A DNA stretch of 31,923 nucleotides from Methanomassiliicoccales archaeon PtaB.Bin134 (GCA_002067045.1 MVPZ01000099.1:1-31923), one strand, 5' to 3'. Positions 13,295-21,139 are shown, counted from the first letter of the stretch. Numbers and translations: made by a program. Notes: generated from the letters alone by a model not told the origin.

Positions 13295-13537
13295 ATTTCC
13301 CATCCACCATGGAACGCAGACCCTGTTGGCACGCCGATCGACAGGGACCCGCCGGAAGTTCCCGTTGTTCTTCAGGTAATGAAAGTAATGTATAAGAACT
13401 TGCTTGAAAAGTAAAATTATTGACGTACGCATATTCTAATTTCGCATGGCCGTATCTGAGTTCCTCGCGATATATACCAATAATAACGATGACGGGGGTT
13501 CCAGGGCCCGGCCAACGCCCCGGCCATCCCAATCACG
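13295..13537. other. Non-coding gap with no recognised gene
   Basis: About 240 nt between the tRNA promoter and the next gene's promoter, AT-richer than its surroundings from about 13380 to 13500. Visible are a 6-bp inverted repeat CCCTGT (13321-13326)/ACAGGG (13341-13346), a TATA-like TGTATAAG near 13391 on the plus strand, and GGTATATATC near 13470 on the minus strand. A minus-strand 80-codon frame crosses it but has no ribosome site and no recognisable family. A small RNA cannot be excluded; nothing firm is seen. Confidence 0.3.
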
Positions 13538-13545
13538 TATTTATA
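13538..13545 (+). promoter_or_regulatory. TATA box of the zinc-ribbon/EF-1beta operon
   Basis: TATTTATA centred about 37 nt before the ATG at 13579, predicting a transcript start near 13568 and a leader of about 11 nt. There is no clear ribosome site, consistent with short-leader initiation. Confidence 0.6.
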
Positions 13546-13578
13546 GGAGTACTATAATCACGCACAAAGCGATGACCT

Positions 13579-13746
13579 ATGGAGAACGAAAAGGTTTGCA
13601 ACTCATGCGGTGTCCGGCTCGTGGGCAATGGCATCACCTTCTTCAAGTGCCCCATCTGCGGCACTGAGGAGATCGGGCGCTGCGCCAAGTGCCGCGACCA
13701 GAGCGTAAAGTACGAATGCAAGAAGTGCGGCTTCATCGGCCCGTAG
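13579..13746 (+). CDS. Small zinc-ribbon protein, predicted RNA-binding (COG2888-like)
   Basis: A 55-residue protein with four CxxC pairs: C7/C10, C24/C27, C35/C38 and C47/C50, enough for two zinc sites. The arrangement CNSCG...CPICG...CAKCR...CKKCGFIGP matches the archaeal small zinc-ribbon family predicted to act in translation, which is commonly encoded next to EF-1beta, as here (10 nt apart). The protein ends in GFIGP followed by TAG. The molecular function is inferred from family and neighbours only. Confidence 0.85.
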   Translation: MENEKVCNSCGVRLVGNGITFFKCPICGTEEIGRCAKCRDQSVKYECKKCGFIGP

Positions 13747-13756
13747 GGTGGTTGAG

Positions 13757-14023
13757 ATGGGAACCGTCGCCGCCACCTACAGCCTCATGCCCGAGGATAC
13801 CGACTTCGACTTCCAGTCCCTGATCGGCAAGCTGTCCCAGATAGTGCCCGCCAACGTCAAGGTGGCCAAGACGGAGGTCGTTCCCATGGCCTTCGGTCTG
13901 AAGAAGCTGGAGGCCGTCTTCGTGATGGAGGACGCCTCGGGTTCCGTGGACCAGCTGGAAGAGGCCCTCCGGGCCATACCCGGCATCCAGAACGTCGAGA
14001 CCGAGCAGGTCACCCTGCTCTGA
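13757..14023 (+). CDS. ef1b: Translation elongation factor 1-beta (aEF-1B)
   Basis: The guanine-nucleotide exchange factor that recycles EF-1A-GDP. It is 88 residues long, the compact archaeal form with only the catalytic alpha-beta domain. The start MGTVAATYSLMPED, the central VVPMAFGLKKLEAVFVMED and the C-terminal VETEQVTLL are typical. The ATG at 13757 is chosen over the GTG three codons upstream because GGGTGG lies 5-6 nt before it and family members begin at this Met. Confidence 0.93.
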   Translation: MGTVAATYSLMPEDTDFDFQSLIGKLSQIVPANVKVAKTEVVPMAFGLKKLEAVFVMEDASGSVDQLEEALRAIPGIQNVETEQVTLL

Positions 14024-14029
14024 AAATCA

Positions 14030-14046
14030 CTTTCAAGGCCTGAAAG
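14030..14046 (+). terminator. Hairpin after EF-1beta
   Basis: A perfect 6-bp inverted repeat CTTTCA/TGAAAG around AGGCC, starting 6 nt after the EF-1beta stop and followed by a CCCCCTTCTGTTT stretch. It could terminate or stabilise the transcript. It is short, so support is modest. Confidence 0.35.
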
Positions 14047-14079
14047 GGCCATCCCCCTTCTGTTTCGGGCTGATGCCTC

Positions 14080-15699
14080 TTGTCCGATGTCCTGATCTTC
14101 GATGGGTATATTGACGAGCCCGGGTCGCTGGGCGTCCCTCCATACATACATCCCCTGGCCAGGGCCACGTACGGAGCGGTGAGGGATGCGGGACACACGC
14201 CAGCATACGTCACGGTGGACCAGTGGAGGGCCGGGAAGGCGCTCCCGGATTCCATCATGATCGTGGTGCTCTCGGGCATGTCCGTTCCCGGCAGGTACCT
14301 TAGGGGGATGCCGGCCTCCCGGCGCGAGCTGCTCCAGCTGATCGATGGTTTCGGGGGTGAGACCGTTCTCGGTGGTCCAGCAGCGCTGGACCCGGGTCTT
14401 AGGGAGCGCTTCCACCACGCCCACTACCTGGACGCGGCCTCTGCGGCCTATGACCTGCTGGAGAGGGGGAGGGCGGACGACAGGTGGCGCTCCGTGGAGG
14501 AGTGGGACCGCTGGCTCATGCTCGGGGCGGACTGCGTGCTCTCCCATCCGGACCACCCGCAGCCCCTGATGGCCGAGCTGGAGACCTACCGGGGCTGCAT
14601 ACGGTACGTCAACGGGGGCTGCTCCTTCTGCGTGGAGCCCCTGAAGGGCAGGCCTGTGTTCCGCGAGCCGGCGTCCATCATCGCCGAGGCCCGCGCGCTG
14701 AGAGAAAGGGGTGTGGAGAACTTCCGCCTGGGGGCGCAGACGTGCATTATCTCCTACCATGCGGAACTGGACGGCACGGATTGCCCCCGGCCCAACCCTC
14801 AGGCGCTGGAGGAGCTTCTGTCAGGCATATCGGCCCTGGAGCCCCGGGTGCTGCACGTGGACAACGCCAATCCCGCGGTCATCGCCCGGCACCCGGCGGA
14901 GTCCGGGGAGATACTGAGATCACTGGTCAGGCATTGCACGCCCGGCAACGTCCTGGCCCTGGGAATGGAGACCGCCGACCCGGAGGTGGGGAGGATCAAC
15001 AACCTCAACGCCACCCCGGAGGAGGTCCTCTGGTCGGTCAGGGAGATTAACCGCCTGGGAGGGGAAAGGGGCGAGAACGGCCTGCCCCTCCTGCTTCCGG
15101 GGATCAACATCCTGGTGGGATTGGAGGGAGAGCGCAAGAGCAGCCTGGACCTCAACCTCCGATTCCTGAAGGGCGTCCTGGACCAGGGGCTGCTCCTGCG
15201 ACGCATCAACATACGCCAGGTGATGCCGGTGCGCAGGGAGTTCCCGGAGACGGTGAAGCACGGCGATTTCCTGAAGTTCAAGGAGCGGGTCAGGGAGGAG
15301 GTGGACCGGCCCATGCTGGAGAGGCTGGTCCCGGTGGGGACCGTCCTGCGTTCCGTGTACACCGAGATGAGGGAGGGGAAGGTGGCCTTCGGCCGTCAGA
15401 TCGGCAGCTATCCCCTGCTGGTGGGAATACCCCACCCGGTGGAGATGGGGGCCTTCGTGGACGTGGCCGTGGTCGGGCACGGATTCCGCAGCATCAGCGC
15501 CGTGCGCTATCCGCTGCAGGTCAACGAATGCCACATCACCGCCCTGGAGGCCCTCCCCGGCCTGGGAAGGAAGAGGGCCACCCGCCTGTTCCGGGCCAGG
15601 CCGATGAACGGCCCGGAGGACCTCATGGAGGCCCTGGACGACCCCCGGGTGGCGGAGGGAGTGCTGCCGTTCATAAGTTTCCGCCAATCCCAACCCTAA
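14080..15699 (+). CDS. Radical SAM protein with C-terminal helix-hairpin-helix (COG1031-like)
   Basis: A 539-residue protein. The N-terminal about 150 residues look like a Rossmann-type domain (VLIFDGYIDEPGSLGVPPY). The cluster Cys are C173, C181 and C184 (RGCIRYVNGGCSFC), a CX7CX2C spacing typical of this family rather than CX3CX2C. ALGMETADPEV and LLPGINILVGLEGE are radical SAM barrel strands. Near the C-terminus ALEALPGLGRKRATRLF is a helix-hairpin-helix, suggesting nucleic-acid contact. The start is TTG at 14080, the only suitable codon in frame, with a weak GGGCTG upstream. The family is conserved in archaea and of unknown function; an RNA-modifying role is a guess from the HhH. Confidence 0.88.
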   Translation: MSDVLIFDGYIDEPGSLGVPPYIHPLARATYGAVRDAGHTPAYVTVDQWRAGKALPDSIMIVVLSGMSVPGRYLRGMPASRRELLQLIDGFGGETVLGGPAALDPGLRERFHHAHYLDAASAAYDLLERGRADDRWRSVEEWDRWLMLGADCVLSHPDHPQPLMAELETYRGCIRYVNGGCSFCVEPLKGRPVFREPASIIAEARALRERGVENFRLGAQTCIISYHAELDGTDCPRPNPQALEELLSGISALEPRVLHVDNANPAVIARHPAESGEILRSLVRHCTPGNVLALGMETADPEVGRINNLNATPEEVLWSVREINRLGGERGENGLPLLLPGINILVGLEGERKSSLDLNLRFLKGVLDQGLLLRRINIRQVMPVRREFPETVKHGDFLKFKERVREEVDRPMLERLVPVGTVLRSVYTEMREGKVAFGRQIGSYPLLVGIPHPVEMGAFVDVAVVGHGFRSISAVRYPLQVNECHITALEALPGLGRKRATRLFRARPMNGPEDLMEALDDPRVAEGVLPFISFRQSQP

Positions 15700-15704
15700 A
15701 TATC
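15696..15704 (+). promoter_or_regulatory. TATA box of priL
   Basis: CTAAATATC, overlapping the stop of the preceding gene. Its centre is about 29 nt before the priL ATG, which predicts a nearly leaderless transcript. No ribosome site is seen before that ATG, in agreement. Confidence 0.55.
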
Positions 15705-15728
15705 GGCGAAGCGAATCAGGTGCCGCCC

Positions 15729-16778
15729 ATGGATTTCCGCACCCTAGCCCTGTATCCGTTCCTCAGGTCCTCCACCCAGTTCGTGAGGGAGAGGGGGATG
15801 GGGCTGAAGGAGCTCATGGACAGCATGGGGGCCTCCGAGGCCAGGAGGAGGGGCAAGGACCGCGTGCTGTCCGCGCTGAGCGATCTCAGCGTCCCGAACA
15901 ATCCCGCGGGCAAGGAGGAGGACGCGGTTCATGAGATCCTCAGCTACCCGTACGCCCGCATACTGGTCTCCTGCGTGGGGGACGAGGTGCTGGTGCGCAG
16001 GTACGCCCTGGCCGAGGCCAAGACCTTCAACGAGCGCCTGCGGAAGGAGGACATGGACACCGTGGCCCTGCTGGCCGAGGAGCTGGGAGTGGAGGCGGCC
16101 CGCAGCGATGACACCTTGCGAATGCACTTCTCGGACTTCCTGAACTACACCTCCGGACTGCGCGGCCCGGAATGGAAGCTGGTGAACCAGGACATGAGGG
16201 GCGGGTACGTCCAGCTGGAGAAGCCCAGGTTCGTTCGCGTGCTGGAGCAGGCCCTTTACGAGAGGATCGAGGACGAGCTCCCGCTGCCGGTGAACGATGA
16301 TATACTGAAGGCGGTGGAGCAGGACCTGATGGAGGTCGTCTCCGCCCTGGACGCCTACAAGGAGAAGTACCGGGACGAGGGCTTCGGGGAGGTCAGCATA
16401 CTAAAGTTCCCCCCCTGCATGAAGAAGCTGGTGGCCATGGCCCAGGCCGGGCAGAACATGCCCCATGCCGGGCGCTTCGCCCTGGCCAGCTTCCTGAGCT
16501 TCATCGGCATGCCGGTGGAGGAGATCATCAAGCTGTTCTGCTCCTCCCCGGACTTCGACCATTCCAAGACCGCCTACCAGGTGAGGCACATCACCGGCGA
16601 CGGGCTGGGGAAGCGCTACACGCCGCCGGAGTGCGCCACCATGCGCACCAACGGCCTGTGCTTCGAGCCGGACGAGCTGTGCAACGGCCGGCGGGTGACG
16701 CATCCCCTGACCTACTACCGCATACGGAGCAGCGACCGGAAGGAGCGGAAACCTGACAAGGGCCCTAAGCCTTCCTGA
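15729..16778 (+). CDS. priL: DNA primase large subunit PriL
   Basis: Non-catalytic partner of PriS in the archaeal/eukaryotic primase. The 349-residue protein has the alpha-helical N-terminal half and the C-terminal iron-sulfur domain. Four Cys positioned as 4Fe-4S ligands are C230 (KFPPC), C271 (LFCSSPDF), C302 (PPEC) and C311 (NGLC), followed by THPLTYYR. The frame is open upstream into the previous gene, but family members start at MDFRTLALYPFL. The last 14 nt overlap the convergent phosphatidyltransferase gene. The priS gene is not in the window. Confidence 0.95.
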   Translation: MDFRTLALYPFLRSSTQFVRERGMGLKELMDSMGASEARRRGKDRVLSALSDLSVPNNPAGKEEDAVHEILSYPYARILVSCVGDEVLVRRYALAEAKTFNERLRKEDMDTVALLAEELGVEAARSDDTLRMHFSDFLNYTSGLRGPEWKLVNQDMRGGYVQLEKPRFVRVLEQALYERIEDELPLPVNDDILKAVEQDLMEVVSALDAYKEKYRDEGFGEVSILKFPPCMKKLVAMAQAGQNMPHAGRFALASFLSFIGMPVEEIIKLFCSSPDFDHSKTAYQVRHITGDGLGKRYTPPECATMRTNGLCFEPDELCNGRRVTHPLTYYRIRSSDRKERKPDKGPKPS

Positions 16779-17400
16779 GCTGGGCGTAGGTGGCCACGGC
16801 CCTCTGTATGGCGGTCAGGTTGCCCACCACGGCGAACCAGACCATCATGACCTCGAAGGCGTTGATGTCGTAACCCGGCAGGGATATCTCCGTGTTACCG
16901 GTGAGCACCATGACCATCTGCACCAGGGGGATCAGGAAGGAGAGGACTATGCGGTCAGCCCTGCCCAGCAGACCGGCGTACATGCGCTTGGCGCCCACGG
17001 CCTGGGCCTGGGTGCCCATGTAGCTGGTCAGGAGCACCCCGATCAACGCCATCATCCCCAGGTACGGCGAGCACCAGGCGCTGACGGCCACCCCTCCGAT
17101 CATCAGCATGTCGGCGTAGCGGTCCAGCACGTGGTCCAGGAAGTCCCCGCGGCGGTCGGCCAGTCCGGCCAGCCGGGCCACCTTGCCGTCCAGGCCGTCC
17201 AGGAAGCCGCTGACCAGCACCACCACCGCGGAAAGCGGAAGAAGCACCCAGTGGTCGTAGGAGAAGTAGAGCATCAGCCCGGCCACGGCGGCGAGGATTA
17301 TGGCCATGAACGAAATGTAGTTGGGGTGGACGTTGCGCAGGGCCCGGGCCGCGGGGTCCATTATGAAGTCCACCTTTCCCCGATGAGAGTCTAGGACCAT
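16765..17400 (-). CDS. CDP-alcohol phosphatidyltransferase (archaetidylinositol-phosphate synthase type)
   Basis: A membrane enzyme joining a CDP-archaeol-type donor to an alcohol head group. The complete family signature DGX2ARX8GX3DX3D is present: D71-G72, A75-R76, G85, D89 and D93, with D68 just before. Several membrane helices surround it. The length of 211 residues and the opening LDSHRGKVDFIMDPAARAL resemble archaeal archaetidylinositol-phosphate synthases; the head group is an inference. Its ATG overlaps the stop of the upstream NTPase gene by 10 nt, so the two are translationally coupled. Confidence 0.88.
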   Translation of the reverse strand: MVLDSHRGKVDFIMDPAARALRNVHPNYISFMAIILAAVAGLMLYFSYDHWVLLPLSAVVVLVSGFLDGLDGKVARLAGLADRRGDFLDHVLDRYADMLMIGGVAVSAWCSPYLGMMALIGVLLTSYMGTQAQAVGAKRMYAGLLGRADRIVLSFLIPLVQMVMVLTGNTEISLPGYDINAFEVMMVWFAVVGNLTAIQRAVATYAQLRKA

Positions 17401-17915
17401 TTCAAAGCCTCCTCGCTCCAGTCGATATTTCCCACGGCGTACTTTTCACTTTCTCCGGCCAGCATGGACCGCACCGCGGAGATGGCGCCCTCCCGGCTCA
17501 GCTCTGTGGTGTCCAGCTCTAGGACCGGGACCCCGGGGTCCATGGCCTCCGCGAGTATCACGTCCAGGGCCTCGGCCAGGGCGTTCTCGCGGACCTTTGC
17601 TGCCGGCCATCCCCGGGCCTCCAGGCGCCTGGCCAGCGCGTCGGGGTGGCAGCGCAGCACGATCACCATGTCCACGTCCAGGAGGTGGGAGAGGTGCCCC
17701 ACCAGGACGCCGTCGGCGAAACCCTCCCTCTCCAGCGCCTCCTGCACCTCGTCCAGGTCCAGGTCGTAGCTGTCCCTGGCCAGGTCCTTGCTACGCAGCA
17801 GCCCATGCCTTTTGGCCAGGTCGTTCACCTCCAGCACCGCGTGCCCCAGGGCGGACAGCGCCTCGGCCACCGTGGACTTCCCGGTTCCCGGGGTTCCGGT
17901 CAGAGCGACAAGCAT
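17391..17915 (-). CDS. AK6/Fap7-type adenylate kinase-like NTPase
   Basis: A small NTPase (174 residues) of the Fap7/AK6 family, known to act in late maturation of the small ribosomal subunit. The P-loop GTPGTGKST is at residues 7-15. DSYDLDLDEV, LVGHLSH and LRCHPDALARRLEARGW are family landmarks. The frame is open for 31 codons upstream, but the ATG at 17915 directly before LVALTG is the family start, and a minus-strand TATA box lies at leaderless distance from it. Confidence 0.92.
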   Translation of the reverse strand: MLVALTGTPGTGKSTVAEALSALGHAVLEVNDLAKRHGLLRSKDLARDSYDLDLDEVQEALEREGFADGVLVGHLSHLLDVDMVIVLRCHPDALARRLEARGWPAAKVRENALAEALDVILAEAMDPGVPVLELDTTELSREGAISAVRSMLAGESEKYAVGNIDWSEEALKWS

Positions 17916-17935
17916 CCCATCGCCATGGTAGAACA

Positions 17936-17945
17936 GATAAAAAAG
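17936..17945 (-). promoter_or_regulatory. TATA box of the AK6/phosphatidyltransferase operon
   Basis: CTTTTTTATC on the minus strand, centred 26 nt before the ATG at 17915. This is exactly the distance expected for a leaderless transcript and supports that start codon. Confidence 0.55.
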
Positions 17946-18070
17946 ATGATGTCGAGGAAGCCCCCACCGGCCCCCTCGCCCCGCGGACCTTCTCAACCTT
18001 TGGGACATAGGGTCGAGCGATGCGTCGGTATATCAATAGGTCTTGAGCATGCTACCGTCACGGTTAAATA

Positions 18071-18883
18071 TCATTTTCCGGAACTAGAAGATGCCAGACC
18101 GGTCTTTTCCTGCAGTTCTCTGAAGAACAGGTGCCGGACCTGCGCGCGGTGCGCCTCCTCGTCGACCCTCGCGGCCATGGGGCCCGTTCTGGGATACATC
18201 CACTCCAGGTCGTGCTCCACCTCCATCAGGAACAGCCCCTCTGGCTCGGCCAGTCCGAAGCATCCTCCCTGGCCGTTCAGAGCGGCCCGGACCTCCACCA
18301 GGGATGCCTTTCCCATGCCCACCTGGTCCAGGGCCGATACGATCCTCCGAACCATGTTGCGCAGGAACTCCCTGGCCCTGAGGTCTATGATGATCGGCCC
18401 GCCATCCCGGCGCACCTCCACGGACTCCAGGCGGCGCCGGGTGACCTTGCCGTCGGGCTTGCAGAACGACCGGAACTCGTGCTCCCCCTCGAACTCAAGG
18501 GCGCATTCCGACATGAGCTGCAGGTCCTGTCCCCGGTAAGGAAGATGATAGCGGTACCAGCGGCCCTTGGCCCGGCGGGGTGAGAAGTCATCCGCGACCT
18601 CGGCCAGGGCGTAGCAGTGCACGTCATGGCAGCTGGCGTTGATGGCCGCCAGCAGCTCGTCCCTCCGGAATTCGGTGCTCACCGCGAACACGTTCCCCAG
18701 CGCGGATACGCCTCGATCGGTGCGGCTGGCCACCCGGAAGCGGTTGTCGTCGGCCGAGGTGATCGCCCCGGCCCTCATAAGGGCGGACAGCAGCTCGCTC
18801 TCCGCCGTACGCTCCCGGGGCTGGCGCTGCGAACCCATGAACCTGCTGCCATCATAGGCGAACCTCACTGCCACCCTGCCCAT
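18071..18883 (-). CDS. truA: tRNA pseudouridine synthase TruA
   Basis: Isomerises U38-U40 in the tRNA anticodon arm. The catalytic Asp is D56 in SRTDRGVSALG. VRFAYDGSRFMGSQRQP at the N-terminus, KGRWYRYHLPYRG and FLRNMVRRIVSALDQVGMGK are the standard TruA blocks. The 270-residue length is normal. The start is placed at the ATG at 18883 (MGRVAVRF); a GTG eight codons upstream (18907) is possible. It is divergent from the TrmJ-type gene, and both face a shared AT-rich promoter. Confidence 0.94.
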   Translation of the reverse strand: MGRVAVRFAYDGSRFMGSQRQPRERTAESELLSALMRAGAITSADDNRFRVASRTDRGVSALGNVFAVSTEFRRDELLAAINASCHDVHCYALAEVADDFSPRRAKGRWYRYHLPYRGQDLQLMSECALEFEGEHEFRSFCKPDGKVTRRRLESVEVRRDGGPIIIDLRAREFLRNMVRRIVSALDQVGMGKASLVEVRAALNGQGGCFGLAEPEGLFLMEVEHDLEWMYPRTGPMAARVDEEAHRAQVRHLFFRELQEKTGLASSSSGK

Positions 18884-18935
18884 ATCCAGTAATCCCTGGG
18901 CGGACACAAAATGCTTTTCATCCCTTCGGAAAACC

Positions 18936-18944
18936 TATAATAAA
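18936..18944. promoter_or_regulatory. TATA element between truA and the TrmJ-type gene
   Basis: TATAATAAA on the plus strand is centred about 26 nt before the ATG at 18966, predicting a leaderless transcript. The opposite strand reads TTTATTATAGG and may serve truA, starting near 18915. A single element driving two divergent tRNA-modification genes is plausible. Confidence 0.5.
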
Positions 18945-18965
18945 GGCTGAGGCTGTCGAGGGACC

Positions 18966-19667
18966 ATGCCCCAGGTCAAGGTGGTGCTGGTGGAGCCGCG
19001 CGTCGACGGGAACGTGGGAGCGGTGGCCAGGTCCATGGCCAACTTTGGCCTTACCGAGCTGTGCATGGTCAGCCCCTGCGAGCTCACCGATGAGGCCTTC
19101 AAGCGGGCCAAGCACGCCGGCTACATACTGAGGGAGGCACGGGTGGTGGAAAGCTTCGAGGAGGCGGTGGCGGATTGCTTCCACGTGGTGGGGACCAGCG
19201 GCATAGTTACTTCCGGCGAGAAGCACTACATACGCATTCCACTGACCCCGAGGGAGTTCGCGGAGCGCCTGGAGGGCGTGGAGGAGAAGGTGGCCGTGGT
19301 CTTCGGTCCCGAGGACACCGGGCTGAGACAGGACGAGCTGGCGATGTGCGACCTGCTGGTGAGCATTCCCGCCCATGAGGACTACCCCATCCTGAACCTC
19401 TCGCATGCCGCGACCGTGGTTATGTACGAGCTGTACCAGAAGCAGGTGCATGTGGGTTCACCGAAGAAGGCGGCGGAGCACGAGAGGGACAAGCTGAACG
19501 AGTTCTTCGATGACCTTCTGGACGCTATAGAATACCCGGATTTCCGGCGGGAACGGACGTCAATTATGTTCCGAAGGATGATGGGGCGGGCCATGCCCAG
19601 CCGCTGGGAGTTCCACACCATCATGGGCGTGTTCGGAGACGCGGCAAAGAGGATCAGGAAGAAGTGA
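18966..19667 (+). CDS. trmJ: TrmJ-type tRNA 2'-O-methyltransferase (SPOUT)
   Basis: An SPOUT-fold SAM-dependent methyltransferase, probably acting on the anticodon-loop nucleotide 32. The three trefoil-knot motifs are clear: EPRVDGNVGAVARSMANFG (N-terminal), VVFGPEDTGLRQDEL, and PILNLSHAATVVMYELY. The 233-residue length includes a helical C-terminal tail (about 165-233) typical of TrmJ. It converges on ftsZ2 with 1 nt between stops. The position specificity is inferred from the family. Confidence 0.88.
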   Translation: MPQVKVVLVEPRVDGNVGAVARSMANFGLTELCMVSPCELTDEAFKRAKHAGYILREARVVESFEEAVADCFHVVGTSGIVTSGEKHYIRIPLTPREFAERLEGVEEKVAVVFGPEDTGLRQDELAMCDLLVSIPAHEDYPILNLSHAATVVMYELYQKQVHVGSPKKAAEHERDKLNEFFDDLLDAIEYPDFRRERTSIMFRRMMGRAMPSRWEFHTIMGVFGDAAKRIRKK

Positions 19668-19668
19668 T

Positions 19669-20700
19669 TCACGGGGAATACTTGCCCAGTATCTTGCCCA
19701 GGTCGTCCCCGGCGGCCACCGCCGGGGCGAAGGGACCCTTGACCTCGGATATGCCGGTGACGATGGCTATCATGCGGATGTTGCCCTCCATCTCCTCTTC
19801 GACCCGTACGCCGAACTTTACGGTGGCCTCCTCGTCCAGCACCTTGGTTATGCTGGATACGATGCGGTTCGCCCGCCTCATGGTCAGGTTGCTCCCTCCG
19901 GTGATGTGGATTATGGCACCGGTTCCGCCGTGAATGTCCACGTCCAGCAGCGGGTTGTTTATGGCGTCCCGCACCACCGCCTCGGGATCGGCGTTCTCCC
20001 CGTAGAGGATGGTGGAGACCCCGCCCTGCTCCATGATGGTGCGCAGGTCGGCGAAGTCCAGGTTGATCAGCGATGGGGTGGTGAGGATGTCCACCACGCC
20101 CTTGATCAGCTCGGAGATCAGCTGGTCGATTATGGCAAGGCCCTGGTCCACCGGCAGGTTCTCCACCATGTGCAGAAGACGGTCGTTGTCTAGCACCAGG
20201 ACGCTGTTGGACGATTCCCTCAGACGCTTCAGGCCCTTCATGGCGATGTTCCGGCGGTTGGTGCCCTCGAAGCTGAAGGGGGTGGTGGCGATGGATATGA
20301 CCATGGAGCCGCAGCGCCTGGCGATGTCCGCCACCACCGGGGAGGAGCCCGTTCCGGTCCCCCCGCCCAGGCCGGTGACGATGAAGGTGAGGTCCACACC
20401 CTGGAAGAGCTTGGAAAGCATGGGCGCAGCGTTGAGCGCGCACTCCTCCCCGATATCCGGGCGCCCCCCGGTGCCCAGACCTTTGGTGTACTCCACGCCC
20501 AGAAGCAGTCGGTTCGGGCACTCCGTGGCCTTCAGGGACTTCTGGTCGGTGTTGATGGCTATGGTCGTGGCTGCCTCTATGCCTAGCAGGTTCAGGCGGT
20601 GAATGCTGTTGCATCCCCCGCCACCGCAACCCACGACCAGTATGTTGAGCTCGTGCAGCTCTACCTCTGGCTCATCCAGTCCCTCGAAGCGCAACCCCAT
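19669..20700 (-). CDS. ftsZ2: Cell division protein FtsZ, FtsZ2-type
   Basis: A tubulin-like GTPase of the division ring, 343 residues. GCGGGGCNSIHR is near the N-terminus, the GTP signature GGGTGTG is at residues 112-118, and the T7 loop reads INLDFADLRTIM. It is FtsZ2-like rather than FtsZ1-like: VLDNDRLLHMVENLPVDQ and TTPSLINLDFADLRTIMEQGGV resemble the archaeal FtsZ2 pattern, while the two other FtsZ genes here carry IPNDKL. It follows a ribbon-helix-helix regulator gene by 27 nt, the same order as cdrS-ftsZ2 in haloarchaea. The C-terminus ends KILGKYSP and lacks the DFIR tail of the other two. The assignment is from recall of family sequences, not an alignment. Confidence 0.93.
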   Translation of the reverse strand: MGLRFEGLDEPEVELHELNILVVGCGGGGCNSIHRLNLLGIEAATTIAINTDQKSLKATECPNRLLLGVEYTKGLGTGGRPDIGEECALNAAPMLSKLFQGVDLTFIVTGLGGGTGTGSSPVVADIARRCGSMVISIATTPFSFEGTNRRNIAMKGLKRLRESSNSVLVLDNDRLLHMVENLPVDQGLAIIDQLISELIKGVVDILTTPSLINLDFADLRTIMEQGGVSTILYGENADPEAVVRDAINNPLLDVDIHGGTGAIIHITGGSNLTMRRANRIVSSITKVLDEEATVKFGVRVEEEMEGNIRMIAIVTGISEVKGPFAPAVAAGDDLGKILGKYSP

Positions 20701-20727
20701 CCCATAGCTCCTGCGACGGGCGGGAGG

Positions 20728-21039
20728 TCACCGCATCTCGCCCATGGCCTTGTCCAGCCTCATGCGGACGTACTCGCGAACCGCGTTCCTGATGGCGTCG
20801 TCGATGGAGACGGAATCGCCATCCTTGATAAGCGATTCCAGCTCCACGACCTTGACCTTGGGGAGCTCCACCGTGACCCTCTGTATGTGCTCAGGCGTGA
20901 AATTGGTCTCGATGAAGGAGTCGATGGCCGCACGGATGGCGTCGGAAATGGTCGGGAACTTGCCGCCATCCACGAGCGCCTGCAGTGCTCCCAGCTTGTC
21001 CGCTTGGATCCTAACGGTAATCCTCTCGCTGTCGCTCAT
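20728..21039 (-). CDS. Tandem ribbon-helix-helix regulator (CdrS-like)
   Basis: A 103-residue protein containing two RHH units. The first has strand ITVRIQ (7-12) and helices to about 44 (LGALQALVDGG, ISDAIRAAIDSFIE). The second has strand VTVELP (55-60) and helices to about 95 (VVELESLIKDG, SIDDAIRNAVREYV). RHH proteins normally dimerise to form the DNA-binding sheet; two copies in one chain could make a covalent dimer. It precedes ftsZ2 in the same operon, like the haloarchaeal division regulator CdrS, which is a single short RHH. An inverted repeat at its own promoter suggests autoregulation. Function is inferred. Confidence 0.85.
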   Translation of the reverse strand: MSDSERITVRIQADKLGALQALVDGGKFPTISDAIRAAIDSFIETNFTPEHIQRVTVELPKVKVVELESLIKDGDSVSIDDAIRNAVREYVRMRLDKAMGEMR

Positions 21040-21054
21040 GCCCGTGCCCTGACC

Positions 21055-21091
21055 ATATATCGTCCGACAAAACTCTGATATTTGTCTGACG
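21055..21091. promoter_or_regulatory. Operator-like inverted repeat at the RHH-ftsZ2 promoter
   Basis: CGTCCGACAAA (21061-21071) and TTTGTCTGACG (21081-21091) form an inverted repeat with 10 of 11 positions matching and a 9-nt spacer. The left arm is preceded by ATATAT. The repeat lies around and just downstream of the predicted minus-strand start (about 21089), a position typical of repression. The left arm with its ATATAT prefix recurs almost exactly before the first ftsZ1 gene (22995-23010). Confidence 0.65.
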
Positions 21092-21111
21092 TTTAGATGA
21101 TATCATTGAAG

Positions 21112-21121
21112 ATATATAAAA
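21112..21121. promoter_or_regulatory. TATA element shared by the RHH-ftsZ2 operon (minus) and a candidate small RNA (plus)
   Basis: Plus-strand ATATATAAAA; on the minus strand it reads TTTTATATAT. Read on the minus strand it predicts a start near 21089 for the RHH gene. Read on the plus strand it predicts a start near 21143, where a strongly structured segment begins. Direction cannot be decided from the sequence; both are possible. Confidence 0.5.
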
Positions 21122-21139
21122 GTTGGCGGTTAGCCAGGG

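Noticed and set aside
13290..13532. An 80-codon minus-strand frame in the gap beside the tRNA gene
   Set aside because: No ribosome site, no recognisable motif and mixed composition; it would overlap the zinc-ribbon promoter region.
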